This document shows, one piece after another, positions 41,455 to 49,924 of a stretch of DNA of 64,000 nucleotides (positions are counted from its first letter, which is position 1; every line of letters begins with the position of its first letter). The DNA is from Planctomycetota bacterium. GTDB taxonomy: Bacteria; Planctomycetota; UBA1135; JADKAF01. The stretch covers positions 48,709-112,708 of the forward strand of contig JAEUHW010000057.1 of assembly GCA_016793245.1 (NCBI GenBank). The letters are read 5' to 3'. Under the pieces are notes generated by a model. The model searched no databases. It saw only the letters and a program-made list of their open reading frames with translations, and was not told where the DNA came from. The translations under genes were made by a program, and so were the position numbers.

Positions 41455-42719
41455 GCACGCCTCTCGTGCGCGACGTCGTCGTGATCGGCGCCGGCGCGGC
41501 CGGCCTCTGGTGCGCGGCGCGACTCGCCGAGCGCGGGATGCGCGTGCGACTGCTCGAGAAGATGCAGCGCACGGGCACGAAGATCCTGGCCAGCGGCGGA
41601 TCGCGCTGCAATCTCACCACGACGCTCGAGGCCGACGAAGCCGCGCGGCTGTTCGGATCGCGCGGCGCGCGCTTCCTCGCGAGCGCGCTGGAGCTCCTGC
41701 CGCCGCGCGCGGTGCGCGAGCGCTTCCATGCGCTCGGCGTGCCGACGGTCGAAGCGCCGCTCGAGAAGGTGTTTCCGCGCAGCCAGCGCGCCGTCGACGT
41801 GCGCGATGCGCTGCTGCGCTGGGCGCTCGGCAGCGGTGTGGAGCTCGTGCTCGGCGCCGCCGTCTCCGCGTTGGAGCCCGCGGGGGAGAGTTGGCGCGTG
41901 CACACGCAGGACGGGCGCGTGTTCGAAGCCGCGCGCGTCGTCGCCTGCTCCGGCGGCAAGAGCTATCCCAAGACCGGCACCACCGGCGATGGCTACGCCT
42001 GGCTCGCCTCGCTCGGCCTCGAGGTGATCGAGCCCGTGCCGGCGTTGGTTCCCCTCACCTCTCCCGCGAGCTGGGTGCGCGAGCTCACGGGCATCGCCTG
42101 GGAGAGCGGCGCGACGCGCTTGCTGTCCCCCGCCGGCAAGGAGCTGCTGCGCCGCGAGCGTCCGCTGCTCTTCACGCATCGCGGCGTCTCGGGCCCCGGG
42201 GCGATGGATCCTTCGCACTTCGTCGCGCGCGCTCGCGCCGCGGGAGCGCTCGAGCGGCCGTTCGTGCTCGAGCTCGACCTCTTTCCCAAGGTCTCGCGCG
42301 AAGAGCTCCGCGCACGTCTCCTGGCACTCGCCGGAGCACCGGGTCAGCCTTCCGTCGCGCGCGCGCTGCCCGAGATGGTCCCGCGTCCCCTCGTGCGCGC
42401 CGCCGCGCGCGCCGCGGGCCTCGCCGTCGGAGAAGAGCTCCCGCGCGCCGCGCATCTCGCGAAGCACGAGCGCCATGCGCTCATCGAAGCGCTGAAGGCG
42501 TTGCCCATCCCCATCGATGGCACGCTCGGCTTCGATCAAGCCGAGGTGACCTCGGGCGGGCTCGCGCTGCGCGAGCTCGATCCGCGCAGCTTGCAGGTGA
42601 ATCGCTGCCCGGGCCTCTACGTCTGCGGCGAACTCCTCGACTTGAGCGGGCCGATCGGCGGGCTCTCCTTCCTCTCCGCGTGGTCGACGGCGGAGCTCGT
42701 CGCCGCAGCGCTGCGCTGA
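41451..42719 (+). CDS. HI0933-type FAD-dependent oxidoreductase
   Basis: The 422-residue flavoprotein begins with VVVIGAGAAGLWCAARLAERG (FAD dinucleotide-binding fold) and the family hallmark TGTKILASGGSRCNLT. It further has VFPRSQRAVDV, CSGGKSYPKTGTTGDGY, THRGVSGPGAM, AEVTSGGLALREL and GLYVCGELLDLSGPIGGLSF. These are the HI0933/YhiN group of uncharacterised flavoproteins. The first usable start is TTG 41451, overlapping the previous stop as TTGA; GTG 41466 is an alternative. Coupling to the secreted protein suggests cotranscription. The reaction is unknown. The frame reads open far upstream in the overlapping frame without homology. Confidence 0.88.
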   Translation: MSTPLVRDVVVIGAGAAGLWCAARLAERGMRVRLLEKMQRTGTKILASGGSRCNLTTTLEADEAARLFGSRGARFLASALELLPPRAVRERFHALGVPTVEAPLEKVFPRSQRAVDVRDALLRWALGSGVELVLGAAVSALEPAGESWRVHTQDGRVFEAARVVACSGGKSYPKTGTTGDGYAWLASLGLEVIEPVPALVPLTSPASWVRELTGIAWESGATRLLSPAGKELLRRERPLLFTHRGVSGPGAMDPSHFVARARAAGALERPFVLELDLFPKVSREELRARLLALAGAPGQPSVARALPEMVPRPLVRAAARAAGLAVGEELPRAAHLAKHERHALIEALKALPIPIDGTLGFDQAEVTSGGLALRELDPRSLQVNRCPGLYVCGELLDLSGPIGGLSFLSAWSTAELVAAALR

Positions 42720-42746
42720 GCGCTCGTCAAGGCATCGACGAGTTCG

Positions 42747-42882
42747 CCGCGCCAACACCGTCAGGTGTTGGGCCAGCAGGCCGCGCCAACACCGTCAGGT
42801 GTCGGCGCCAGCAGGCCGCGCCAACACCGTCAGGTGTTGGGCCAGCAGGCCGCGCCACTACCGTCAGGTGTTGGGCCAGCGA
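42747..42882 (+). repeat. Cluster of four 34/35-bp palindromic repeats
   Basis: Four direct units start at 42747, 42781, 42816 and 42850, each with core CCAACACC-GTCA-GGTGTTGG flanked by GCCGCG and GGCCAGCAG. The second has GGTGTCGG and the fourth CCACTACC, so cores differ a little. There are no spacers, so it is not a CRISPR array. The fourth unit runs into the nth gene and supplies its last codons and stop. An inverted single copy is at 348-383, and degraded pieces are at 56618-56668. Confidence 0.85.
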
Positions 42883-43616
42883 GCATCGAAGCGCCTGTCG
42901 GGGTCTTTCTCCGACGGGCTCTGAGCGGCGGCTTCGGCGGCGAGCTCGGCGCGCATCGCGCGCGAGAGCAAGGAATGCTCCTCCGCGATGCGCTGCTTGC
43001 TCGCGGCCCACGAGCAGATCGGACAGCGCGTCAGCACGTGCCCGCGCGCGGGGCAATGCTCGCGGCCGAACACGATGATCTGCAGGTGTCGACGGCCCCA
43101 GGTCTCGCGAGGGAAGAGAGCCTTGAGATCGCGCTCCACGCGCTCGACGCTCGGACCGCGGCTGAGCCCCCAACGCAGGGCCAGGCGCTGGATGTGCGTG
43201 TCCACCGGGAACGCCGGGATGCCGAAGGCCTGCGCCAGCACGACGCTCGCGGTCTTGTGTCCCACGCCGGGAAGCGCTTCGAGTGCATCGAGATCGGCGG
43301 GCACTCGGCCGCCGTGGCGCTCGAGCAGGAGGCGCGAGAGCCCCGCGATCGCCTGCGCTTTCTGGGGCGCCAGGCCGCAAGGGCGGATGATCGCGCAGAT
43401 CTCCGCGACGTCGAGGCGCGCCATGGCCGCGGGATCGTCGGCGCGCGCGAAGAGCCGCGGGGTCACCTGGTTCACGCGCGCGTCGGTGCACTGCGCCGAG
43501 AGCAGCACCGCAATGAGCAAGGTGTAGGGATCGCGGTGATCCAGCGGGATCGGCACCGCAGGATGGAACTCGTCGAGGATGCGGCCGATCCGCTCTGCCT
43601 TTTCCGCGCGCTGCAT
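42864..43616 (-). CDS. nth: Endonuclease III, iron-sulfur loop incomplete
   Basis: The 250-residue glycosylase/AP lyase starts at ATG 43616 (upstream ATGs at 43652 and 43658 add non-conserved residues). LLIAVLLSAQCTDARVN, LPGVGHKTASVVL with nucleophile Lys121, and PVDTHI with catalytic Asp139 are all intact. It removes oxidised pyrimidines in base-excision repair. The C-terminal cluster has Cys188, Cys198 and Cys201 but no fourth Cys, and spacing differs from C-x6-C-x2-C-x5-C, so a 4Fe-4S cluster may be absent or need another ligand. The last residues (WPNT) and the stop codon are encoded by the fourth repeat unit at 42850-42882. Confidence 0.92.
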   Translation of the reverse strand: MQRAEKAERIGRILDEFHPAVPIPLDHRDPYTLLIAVLLSAQCTDARVNQVTPRLFARADDPAAMARLDVAEICAIIRPCGLAPQKAQAIAGLSRLLLERHGGRVPADLDALEALPGVGHKTASVVLAQAFGIPAFPVDTHIQRLALRWGLSRGPSVERVERDLKALFPRETWGRRHLQIIVFGREHCPARGHVLTRCPICSWAASKQRIAEEHSLLSRAMRAELAAEAAAQSPSEKDPDRRFDARWPNT

Positions 43617-43689
43617 ACCGCTATCGTGCCGCCGGAGGAGCGCGTATTCCATCGCCACATGGCGCGGTGGTTCCGCCGAGTGAGCTGGC

Positions 43690-43695
43690 TACAAT
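43690..43695 (+). promoter_or_regulatory. Putative -10 element upstream of the S9 peptidase
   Basis: TACAAT at 43690-43695 is one base from TATAAT and lies about 55 bases before the ATG at 43749. No good -35 is found at 16-18 bases upstream, so the promoter may be of the weak or activator-dependent kind. Confidence 0.3.
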
Positions 43696-43748
43696 GCGCC
43701 GCGCGCTCGCCCGCGCCTCTACCTCCTCCCATGCCGCTCGGAGCTCCG

Positions 43749-45824
43749 ATGACGCGCAGAAGCCTCCGCCCCATCCTCGCTCTCGTCATCGCCTTGGCCT
43801 GCGCCGGGCTCGCCTCGTCCCAGAGCGAGGTGATGACGCCACGTCACCTCTACCAGGTGCAGACGGTCACGGAGGTGGCGATCTCGCCCGACGGTGCGCA
43901 CGTCGCCTACGCCCTCGCGATCCCCCGCGGCGAGAAGCAGCCGGACGGCGTGGCGTGGAGCGAGCTCTGGGTCGTGCCGACCCGCGGAGGGGAGCCGCGC
44001 GCCTACGTCTCGGGCGAGGTCGCGGTGCGGGAGATCGCGTGGAAGCCCGACGGCAGCGCGATCACCTTCCTCTCGAAGCGCACGAGCGATGCACAGCCGA
44101 GCCTGCACGCGATCCCGCTCGGCGGCGGCGAAGCGCGCCGCCTCGTGCAGCTCGACTCCCCCATCTCGACCTACGCCTGGCGCCCCGATGGCAGCGAGAT
44201 CGCCTTGATCGCGGCGGAACCGGAGAGCGCGGAGGCGAAGAAGCGCCGCGAGAGCGGCGCGCCGGTCGAGATCTACGAAGAGGACTTCCGGCAGTTGAAG
44301 ATCTGGATCGCTCCGGCCGACGGCAGCGCTCCCGCCCGCATGCTCTCCACGCCGGGATCGGCGTTCGCGCTGCAATGGGACCCGACCGGCGCGCCGCGTC
44401 TGGCGGCGACGATCGCCCCGACGCCGCTCACCGACGACTCCTACATGGGGCTGCGCCTGCACCTCCTCGGCACCGCCGAAGGTGCGCCGATCAAGGTCTT
44501 CGCGCACCGAGCGAAGTTCGGTCCCTTCGCGTGGTCGCCCGACGGGAAGCTGATCGCGGCGATCGCCGGCCAGGACCTGCACGATCCCGCGGCGGCGCGC
44601 TTGTTCTTGGGCGGCGTCGATGCCGATTCCGAGCTCGAGCAGCGCTTCCTCGCCGCCGAACGCGACTTCGAGGAGCTCGCCTGGCAGGACGCGAGCCACC
44701 TGCTCGTCCTCGGCAGCCGCAGCACGCAGTCGACGCTGACGAAGGTGCAGACCAACGGGGTCGATGCCGAGAAGGATCTCCTCGCCGGCATCTCGGATCT
44801 GCCGGCCCTCTCCGCGCTCAGCCTCTCCGAGGACGGACAGCGCGCGGCCTTCGTCGGCTCGCGCTCTTCGCACCCGCCCGAGGTCTATACCTTGGCGCAC
44901 GGCGAGTCGGCGTTCACCCAGCTCAGCCATCACAACCGCGCTTGGATGCAGAACCTGCGCCTCGCCGAGCAGAGCGTCGTGCGCTACAAGGCGCGCGACG
45001 GGCTCGAGATCGAGGGGGTGCTCCTGAAGCCCCTCGATGCGCGGGCGGACACGCGCTATCCGCTGATCCTCGTCGTGCATGGCGGCCCGGAAGCCCACGT
45101 CGACGACGGCTGGCTCTCGACCTACTCGAACCTGGGCCACATCGCCGCGGCGCGCGGCTTCGCGCTCTTCTTCCCGAACTACCGCGCGAGCACAGGGCGC
45201 GGCCACGAGTTCGCGTGCGCGGATCGGGGCGATCCCGCGGGCAAGGAATTCGACGACCTCGTGGATGGCGTCGACCACTTGATCGCGATGGGCCTCGTCG
45301 ACAAGGACCGCGTCGGCGTCACCGGCGGTTCCTACGGCGGCTACGCCACGGGCTGGTGCTCGACCTACTACTCCAGCCGCTTCGCCGCGGGCGTCATGTT
45401 CGTCGGCATCTCGAACAAGATCTCGAAGGTGGGCACGACCGATATCCCCGAGGAGGAGTTCCTCGTCCACGCGGGCAAGCGCCCATGGGACAACTGGGAG
45501 TTCTTCCTGCAGCGCTCGCCGATCTATCACGCGGACAAGTGCCGCACCCCGCTGCTCATCCTCCACGGCAAGGAGGACCCGCGCGTCGATCCCGGCCAAT
45601 CGAAGGAGCTCTACCGGCATCTGAAGCTCCGCAGCCAAGCCCCGGTGCGCCTCGTGCTCTACCCCGGCGAAGGCCATGGCAACCGCAAGGGGCGCGCGCG
45701 GCTCGACTACTGTGAGCGCCTGCTGCAGTGGATGGAGCTCTATCTCGCGCCGCGCGCGGACGGGAAGATCCCGCCCATGCCGGAGCGGACGATCCTCCTG
45801 CCCAGCGGGACACCGCCCGAGTAG
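43749..45824 (+). CDS. Secreted S9-family serine peptidase (prolyl oligopeptidase/DPP IV-like)
   Basis: From ATG 43749 (GGAG five bases upstream; ATG 43731 is less likely) the 691-residue protein has a signal peptide (RPILALVIALACAGLASS). Residues 35-430 are a WD40-like propeller with EVAISPDGAHVAY, AWKPDGSAITFLS and AWSPDGKLIAA blades. The alpha/beta-hydrolase domain has VVHGGPEAH, GGSYGGYATG with nucleophile Ser528, HGKEDPRVDPGQS with the acid, and YPGEGHGNRK with the catalytic His. Such enzymes release dipeptides or cut short peptides in the periplasm. It follows the divergent nth gene. Confidence 0.93.
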   Translation: MTRRSLRPILALVIALACAGLASSQSEVMTPRHLYQVQTVTEVAISPDGAHVAYALAIPRGEKQPDGVAWSELWVVPTRGGEPRAYVSGEVAVREIAWKPDGSAITFLSKRTSDAQPSLHAIPLGGGEARRLVQLDSPISTYAWRPDGSEIALIAAEPESAEAKKRRESGAPVEIYEEDFRQLKIWIAPADGSAPARMLSTPGSAFALQWDPTGAPRLAATIAPTPLTDDSYMGLRLHLLGTAEGAPIKVFAHRAKFGPFAWSPDGKLIAAIAGQDLHDPAAARLFLGGVDADSELEQRFLAAERDFEELAWQDASHLLVLGSRSTQSTLTKVQTNGVDAEKDLLAGISDLPALSALSLSEDGQRAAFVGSRSSHPPEVYTLAHGESAFTQLSHHNRAWMQNLRLAEQSVVRYKARDGLEIEGVLLKPLDARADTRYPLILVVHGGPEAHVDDGWLSTYSNLGHIAAARGFALFFPNYRASTGRGHEFACADRGDPAGKEFDDLVDGVDHLIAMGLVDKDRVGVTGGSYGGYATGWCSTYYSSRFAAGVMFVGISNKISKVGTTDIPEEEFLVHAGKRPWDNWEFFLQRSPIYHADKCRTPLLILHGKEDPRVDPGQSKELYRHLKLRSQAPVRLVLYPGEGHGNRKGRARLDYCERLLQWMELYLAPRADGKIPPMPERTILLPSGTPPE

Positions 45825-45962
45825 GCAGCGACGCGCGTCGAGGCGGGCGGTGACCGCGGACCGCGACTCGCGAAACCTGCGCCGTTCGAGTCGGGAGCGG
45901 ATGGAACTCCTTTCCTACGACACAGCGCTCGTGCAGGCATTGTCGCAGGAGCGCCGATAGCT

Positions 45963-45977
45963 CTCCCGGTACGGGAG
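45963..45977 (+). promoter_or_regulatory. Hairpin that covers the pilin Shine-Dalgarno
   Basis: CTCCCG-GTA-CGGGAG is a 6-bp stem with a three-base loop. Its right arm overlaps the GGGAGGA ribosome binding site (45973-45979) that precedes the TTG start at 45987. Folding would limit translation, so it could be a local translational switch. Confidence 0.45.
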
Positions 45978-45986
45978 GACAGGCCC

Positions 45987-46730
45987 TTGCACGCAAGAAC
46001 ATCGCCCGCCACGTCACTGCTCCACCAGGGGCGCCGTGAGCAGGGCTTCACGCTGATCGAGCTCATGATCACGGTGGCCATCATCGCCATCATCGCTTCG
46101 ATCGCGCTGCCGAACTTTGCCCGTGCGCGCGTCAATGCGAACGAGTCCGCGGCGATCTCCACGCTGCGCAACCTGACCTCGGCGCAGGCGGAGTTCCGCG
46201 GCACGGGGCAAATCGACGTCGATCGCGACGGAGCCGGCGAGTTCGGGTTCTTCGGAGAGCTCTCGGCGGGGACGAACCTCCGCGGCACGACCGAGACCAT
46301 GAATCCCCCGGCGCTCTCGGCCTCGTTCCGCCAAGTCGTCGACGGCCGCGCGACCTCGTCGGGCTACTACTTCACGATCTTCCTGCCCGACAGCAACGGC
46401 ATCGGCATCGGCGAGGAAGCGACGGGCGGAGCACCCGCGGTCTTGGGCGTCGATCGCCCCGCGGCGGACTTCTGCGAGATCATCTGGTGCGCCTACGCTT
46501 GGCCGATCCGCCGCGGCAGCACCGGGAACCGCATCTTCTTCGTGAATCAGATGGGCGACATCCTCACGGCCCAGAACAACGTCGCGAACGGCGGCACGGG
46601 CTACAGCGGCCCATCGGGACCCTCGCCGGACGCGGCCTTCGCGGCGTCCGGCTCGACGAACCAGATCAGCGGCCTGATCGCGGTGAACTCCGTCGGCAAG
46701 GATGGCGAGCGCTGGGTCGTCGTGCAGTGA
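45987..46730 (+). CDS. Type II secretion/type IV pilus-type major pseudopilin
   Basis: The 247-residue protein starts at TTG 45987, eight bases after GGGAGGA. A 19-residue leader ends in REQG, and GFTLIELMITVAIIAIIASIALPNF is the prepilin signature cleaved before Phe by prepilin peptidase, with Glu at +5. The first helix is followed by ARARVNANESAAISTLRNLTSAQAEF, typical of GspG-like planctomycete pseudopilins, and a long C-terminal globular domain rich in Gly, Ser and Asp. No other secretion genes are nearby. It probably forms a periplasmic pseudopilus filament. Confidence 0.9.
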   Translation: MHARTSPATSLLHQGRREQGFTLIELMITVAIIAIIASIALPNFARARVNANESAAISTLRNLTSAQAEFRGTGQIDVDRDGAGEFGFFGELSAGTNLRGTTETMNPPALSASFRQVVDGRATSSGYYFTIFLPDSNGIGIGEEATGGAPAVLGVDRPAADFCEIIWCAYAWPIRRGSTGNRIFFVNQMGDILTAQNNVANGGTGYSGPSGPSPDAAFAASGSTNQISGLIAVNSVGKDGERWVVVQ

Positions 46731-46822
46731 TCGGCGTCTCGCCGCACTCGCCTCTCCGTGGAGTGCGCGCGGCTTGCTAAGGTGTGCGCTGCGCGGGCCG
46801 GATCGAGCCCGTGCGCGCACGC

Positions 46823-49255
46823 ATGAACCCGAGCTCCGTCCGGCGCCACGCCCACCACTTCGTCTTCGCGCTCTTCGCGCTGGTGGTCTCGGATCTCTGG
46901 CGCGCCGGCACGACCCTGCTGCCCGACGGATTCCTGCGGCACTTCCATCTGCCGTGGGCGCGGCACGGGGCGAGCCGGCCCGAGCTCTCGAACACGCTGC
47001 TCTCGGACATCCCCTGGATGTTCGAGGCGAAGCGCGAGGAAGCGCGCCGCCAGCTCGCCGCGGGCGAGCTCCCGCTCTGGGATCCGCACAGCGAGCTCGG
47101 CCAGCCGCTGCTCGCCAACAACCAGTGCGCGTTGCTCTCGCCCTTCACGTGGCCGCAGCTCCTGCTCGGCGTACGCGAGGCGTTCGATCTCTCGATCGCG
47201 CTCGAGCTGCTCGTGCTGCTCTACGGCGCGCGACGGCTCTTGCTGCGCCTGGGCGTTGAGAATCCCTGGTGCGTCGTCGGCGCGTTGCTCCTCGCCTGCA
47301 CGGGTATGAACACCGTCTGGCGCGGTTACCCCGTCAGCACGGCACTCGCCTGGATGCCATGGGTCTGGCTCTCGACGCTCGAGCTCTCGCGCGGTGGACG
47401 CGGGCTCTTCGCCGGCGCGGTCGCCGTGCGCGCCTTGCTGCTGCTGAGCGGTCATCCCGAGTCCGCGTTCAAGCTCCTCGTCACCGATGCGCTCCTCGCC
47501 GTGCTCCTGCCGTCGGGCGCCGCCGCGAAGCTCGCGACGGTGCTCCGCGCAGGCGGCGCGGGCCTCCTCGCTCTGGCGCTCAGCGCTCCCGTCACGCTGC
47601 CGACGTTGGAATACCTGTCCGAGAGCCACGCCCTCGCGCTCCGCAGCGAAATGAAAGCGCCCGAACGACCGCCCATCGAAGCTCTGGGAACGCTCGTCGC
47701 GCCGTGGCTGTTCGGCTCGCCCCTCGTACGACAGCGCACCGAGCCCGACTGGGCCGGACCGATGAACACGAGCGAGATCCAGGCCTTCGTCTCGCTCGGG
47801 GTCTTGCTCGCCGCGGCGCTCGCGCTGCGGCGCGGAGCGCGCGATGGCGTGGCGTGCCGTCTCGGAGGGGTCGCGTTGCTGAGCGCCGCGATCGCGTACG
47901 AGCTGCCCATCCTCACGCCGCTCTGGAACGCGATCCCGCTCCTCCGCATCTCGGCGCCCGCGCGGTGGATCTTCGTGCTGCAAGCGATGCTGGTGCTGCT
48001 GGCGGCTCGCGGGCTCGCCGCCGAGGCGCGCGCCGGTCGAACGGCGCGCGCCGTCGCGTTGTCGCTGCTGGCGCTCCTTCAAGCGCTGAGCTTCACGCGC
48101 TCCTATCACCCGCCCACATCGAATGCGGATCTCCCGGGAGATACGCCCGAGCTCGCGCTGCTCTCCTCGCTCACGAAGCTCGAGAGCGGCGGCCGCATCC
48201 TGCCTCTCGGTCTGCTCGAGCCCGGCGCGCACTTGATCCACGGACTGCCCTCGCTGCGCGCCTACGATGCGATCGGCGTGCGGCGCTCGCGCCAGGCACT
48301 CGATCACTTCGGCCTCAGCGCGCCGCAGCCCGAGCTGCTGGAGCGCGTCGCGCCGGAGCTTCTCGCGGCCTGCGATGTGCGCTGGCTGCTGCTGCCCGCG
48401 CCGCTGACGCGCTCCCGACCGATCCCCGGCCTCGCGGCGCCCCTCGTACCGCAAGAGCTCTTCGAGGTCCCGCCTCCGAGCTCGCCCGCGTTCGACGTCG
48501 GGCTCTTCGTGCCCGGAACGAACCCGCGTCACCTCTGGCTCGAGGACGCGCACGGCAATCGAGCGCCTCTGCCGCTCGAGCCGGGATGCGAGCTGTCGAT
48601 GGCGGGACGGCGCGTGAGCGTCGAGGACGCCGGCCCGGCACGGGCGGTGCCGCGCGCGGGCGAGATCTGTCGCGCGCGCCTCGTGCGCGTCGAGCCGAGC
48701 TCGGGCAGCGCGTTGGTGGCTCTGCGCGCGAGCGCGGAGCAAGCGCTCTTCCTCGCTCCGCTCGCGCCGTTCCGGCCCGAGTACCGCCGCGTCGACGATC
48801 GGCTGCCTTGCGCGGTGTACGAGGTGCTGCGACCGATCGGCAGCGCGTTCGCGCTGGAGGTCGAGCCGGCGCTGCCCACCGCGCTCGACGAGCTCGCGGT
48901 GCGCGTGCGCACGCAGGCCGTGGAGCGTTTGCGACCGCAGATCGAACGAGCGCGGCTCGTGGCGGTCCGCAGCGTCAGCGAGCAGGAGCGCTGGGTCGGG
49001 TTCTCGCGCGTGATCTACCCCGGCTGGCGAGCTCGGCTCGACGGGCGCGACGTCGAGATCGAAGTCGTCGCCGGCCTCTACCCGGCGGTGCGCGTGCCCC
49101 CCGGCGAGCACCTCGTCGAGTGGAGCTACGAGCCGCGCTCGCTCCTGCTCGGCGCGCTCGCTGCCGCCGCGGCGCTCGCCGTACTCGGTCTGCTCTCCTG
49201 GCGCGGTCTCCCGCGCTCTCGTCCTGCGCCGAACTCGGCTCCGGAGCCCGCGTGA
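46823..49255 (+). CDS. YfhO-type multispanning membrane protein
   Basis: The 810-residue protein starts at ATG 46823. The N-terminal 420 residues carry about eleven hydrophobic segments with polar motifs HFHLPWARH and LWDPHSELGQPLLANNQ, which are typical of YfhO, a GT-C-like family of membrane glycosyltransferases. The C-terminal 350 residues are soluble and outside the membrane, ending in the hallmark YPGWRARLDGRDVEIEVVAGLYPAVRVPPGEH, then one last helix (LLLGALAAAAALAVLGLLSW). It may transfer a sugar to a surface polymer. Its stop TGA overlaps the GTG of the next gene. Confidence 0.82.
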   Translation: MNPSSVRRHAHHFVFALFALVVSDLWRAGTTLLPDGFLRHFHLPWARHGASRPELSNTLLSDIPWMFEAKREEARRQLAAGELPLWDPHSELGQPLLANNQCALLSPFTWPQLLLGVREAFDLSIALELLVLLYGARRLLLRLGVENPWCVVGALLLACTGMNTVWRGYPVSTALAWMPWVWLSTLELSRGGRGLFAGAVAVRALLLLSGHPESAFKLLVTDALLAVLLPSGAAAKLATVLRAGGAGLLALALSAPVTLPTLEYLSESHALALRSEMKAPERPPIEALGTLVAPWLFGSPLVRQRTEPDWAGPMNTSEIQAFVSLGVLLAAALALRRGARDGVACRLGGVALLSAAIAYELPILTPLWNAIPLLRISAPARWIFVLQAMLVLLAARGLAAEARAGRTARAVALSLLALLQALSFTRSYHPPTSNADLPGDTPELALLSSLTKLESGGRILPLGLLEPGAHLIHGLPSLRAYDAIGVRRSRQALDHFGLSAPQPELLERVAPELLAACDVRWLLLPAPLTRSRPIPGLAAPLVPQELFEVPPPSSPAFDVGLFVPGTNPRHLWLEDAHGNRAPLPLEPGCELSMAGRRVSVEDAGPARAVPRAGEICRARLVRVEPSSGSALVALRASAEQALFLAPLAPFRPEYRRVDDRLPCAVYEVLRPIGSAFALEVEPALPTALDELAVRVRTQAVERLRPQIERARLVAVRSVSEQERWVGFSRVIYPGWRARLDGRDVEIEVVAGLYPAVRVPPGEHLVEWSYEPRSLLLGALAAAAALAVLGLLSWRGLPRSRPAPNSAPEPA

Positions 49256-49770
49256 AGCCCCAAGTCCTGCACCGCAAGCTGCACCGCCTCGGCGCGATCG
49301 CGATCGCGCTCCCGCTCCTCTGCGTCCTCGTCTCGGGGCTGCTCTTGCAGGTGAAGAAGCAAGTTCCTTGGGTGCAGCCGCCGACGCAGCGCGCGAACGC
49401 GACCTCCATCGAGCTCGAGCTGCCGCGCGTGCTCTCGATCTTGCGCGAGATCCCGGCGGCAGAAGTGCGCGAGTGGAGCGATGTCGAGCGTCTCGACCTG
49501 CAGCCGAAGCGCGGCCTCCTGAAGGCGATCTGCGCGAATCGCTGGGAGGTGCAGCTCTCGCTCGCCGACGGCGCGATCCTGCACTCCGCCTATCGGCGCT
49601 CCGACTGGATCGAGAGCTTGCACGACGGATCCTTCTTCGGCGAAGCCGTGAAGCTCGGCGTCTTCCTGCCGAGCGCGCTCGTGCTCCTGCTGCTCTGGAT
49701 CTCCGGACTCTATCTCTGGTGGCTGCCGCACGCGGCGCGGCGGCGGAAGGCGCGCGGCCTCCGGAGCTGA
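49252..49770 (+). CDS. PepSY-associated small membrane protein
   Basis: The 172-residue protein starts at GTG 49252, overlapping the preceding stop as GTGA; CCGGAG lies just upstream. It has a helix at 13-34 (RKLHRLGAIAIALPLLCVLVSG), a soluble middle with ELPRVLSILREIPAAEV and LSLADGAILHSAYRRSDWIESLHDGSFFG, and a second helix near 133-155 ending in Arg-rich cytosolic residues. HRKLH...GLLL and the WIESLHDGSF segment match PepSY-associated transmembrane proteins, often linked to iron reduction or peptidase control. Coupling with YfhO suggests they are produced together, though the biochemical link is unknown. Confidence 0.8.
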   Translation: MKPQVLHRKLHRLGAIAIALPLLCVLVSGLLLQVKKQVPWVQPPTQRANATSIELELPRVLSILREIPAAEVREWSDVERLDLQPKRGLLKAICANRWEVQLSLADGAILHSAYRRSDWIESLHDGSFFGEAVKLGVFLPSALVLLLLWISGLYLWWLPHAARRRKARGLRS

Positions 49771-49829
49771 GTCGCGGAGTTCTTGCTGCGGCATCGCCCG
49801 TTCGCCGCGCGCGGTTCTAGGGAAATGCT

Positions 49830-49866
49830 CGAGGCCGCGCGGATCTCGTCGATCCGCGCGGCCTCG
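49830..49866. terminator. Bidirectional terminator hairpin
   Basis: A perfect 16-bp stem (CGAGGCCGCGCGGATC/GATCCGCGCGGCCTCG) encloses the loop TCTGTC-like five bases TCGTC. It lies between the convergent ends at 49770 and 49925. No T-run follows on either side. Confidence 0.6.
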
Positions 49867-49924
49867 CGCTGCCGTGCCGTGCACGGGGAAGAGCTAACTA
49901 GCCCTTCGCGGGTACCTTCAGGCC

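Noticed and set aside
42747..42882. Possible CRISPR array
   Set aside because: The four units are directly adjacent with no spacers, and no cas gene is present. It is a tandem palindromic repeat.
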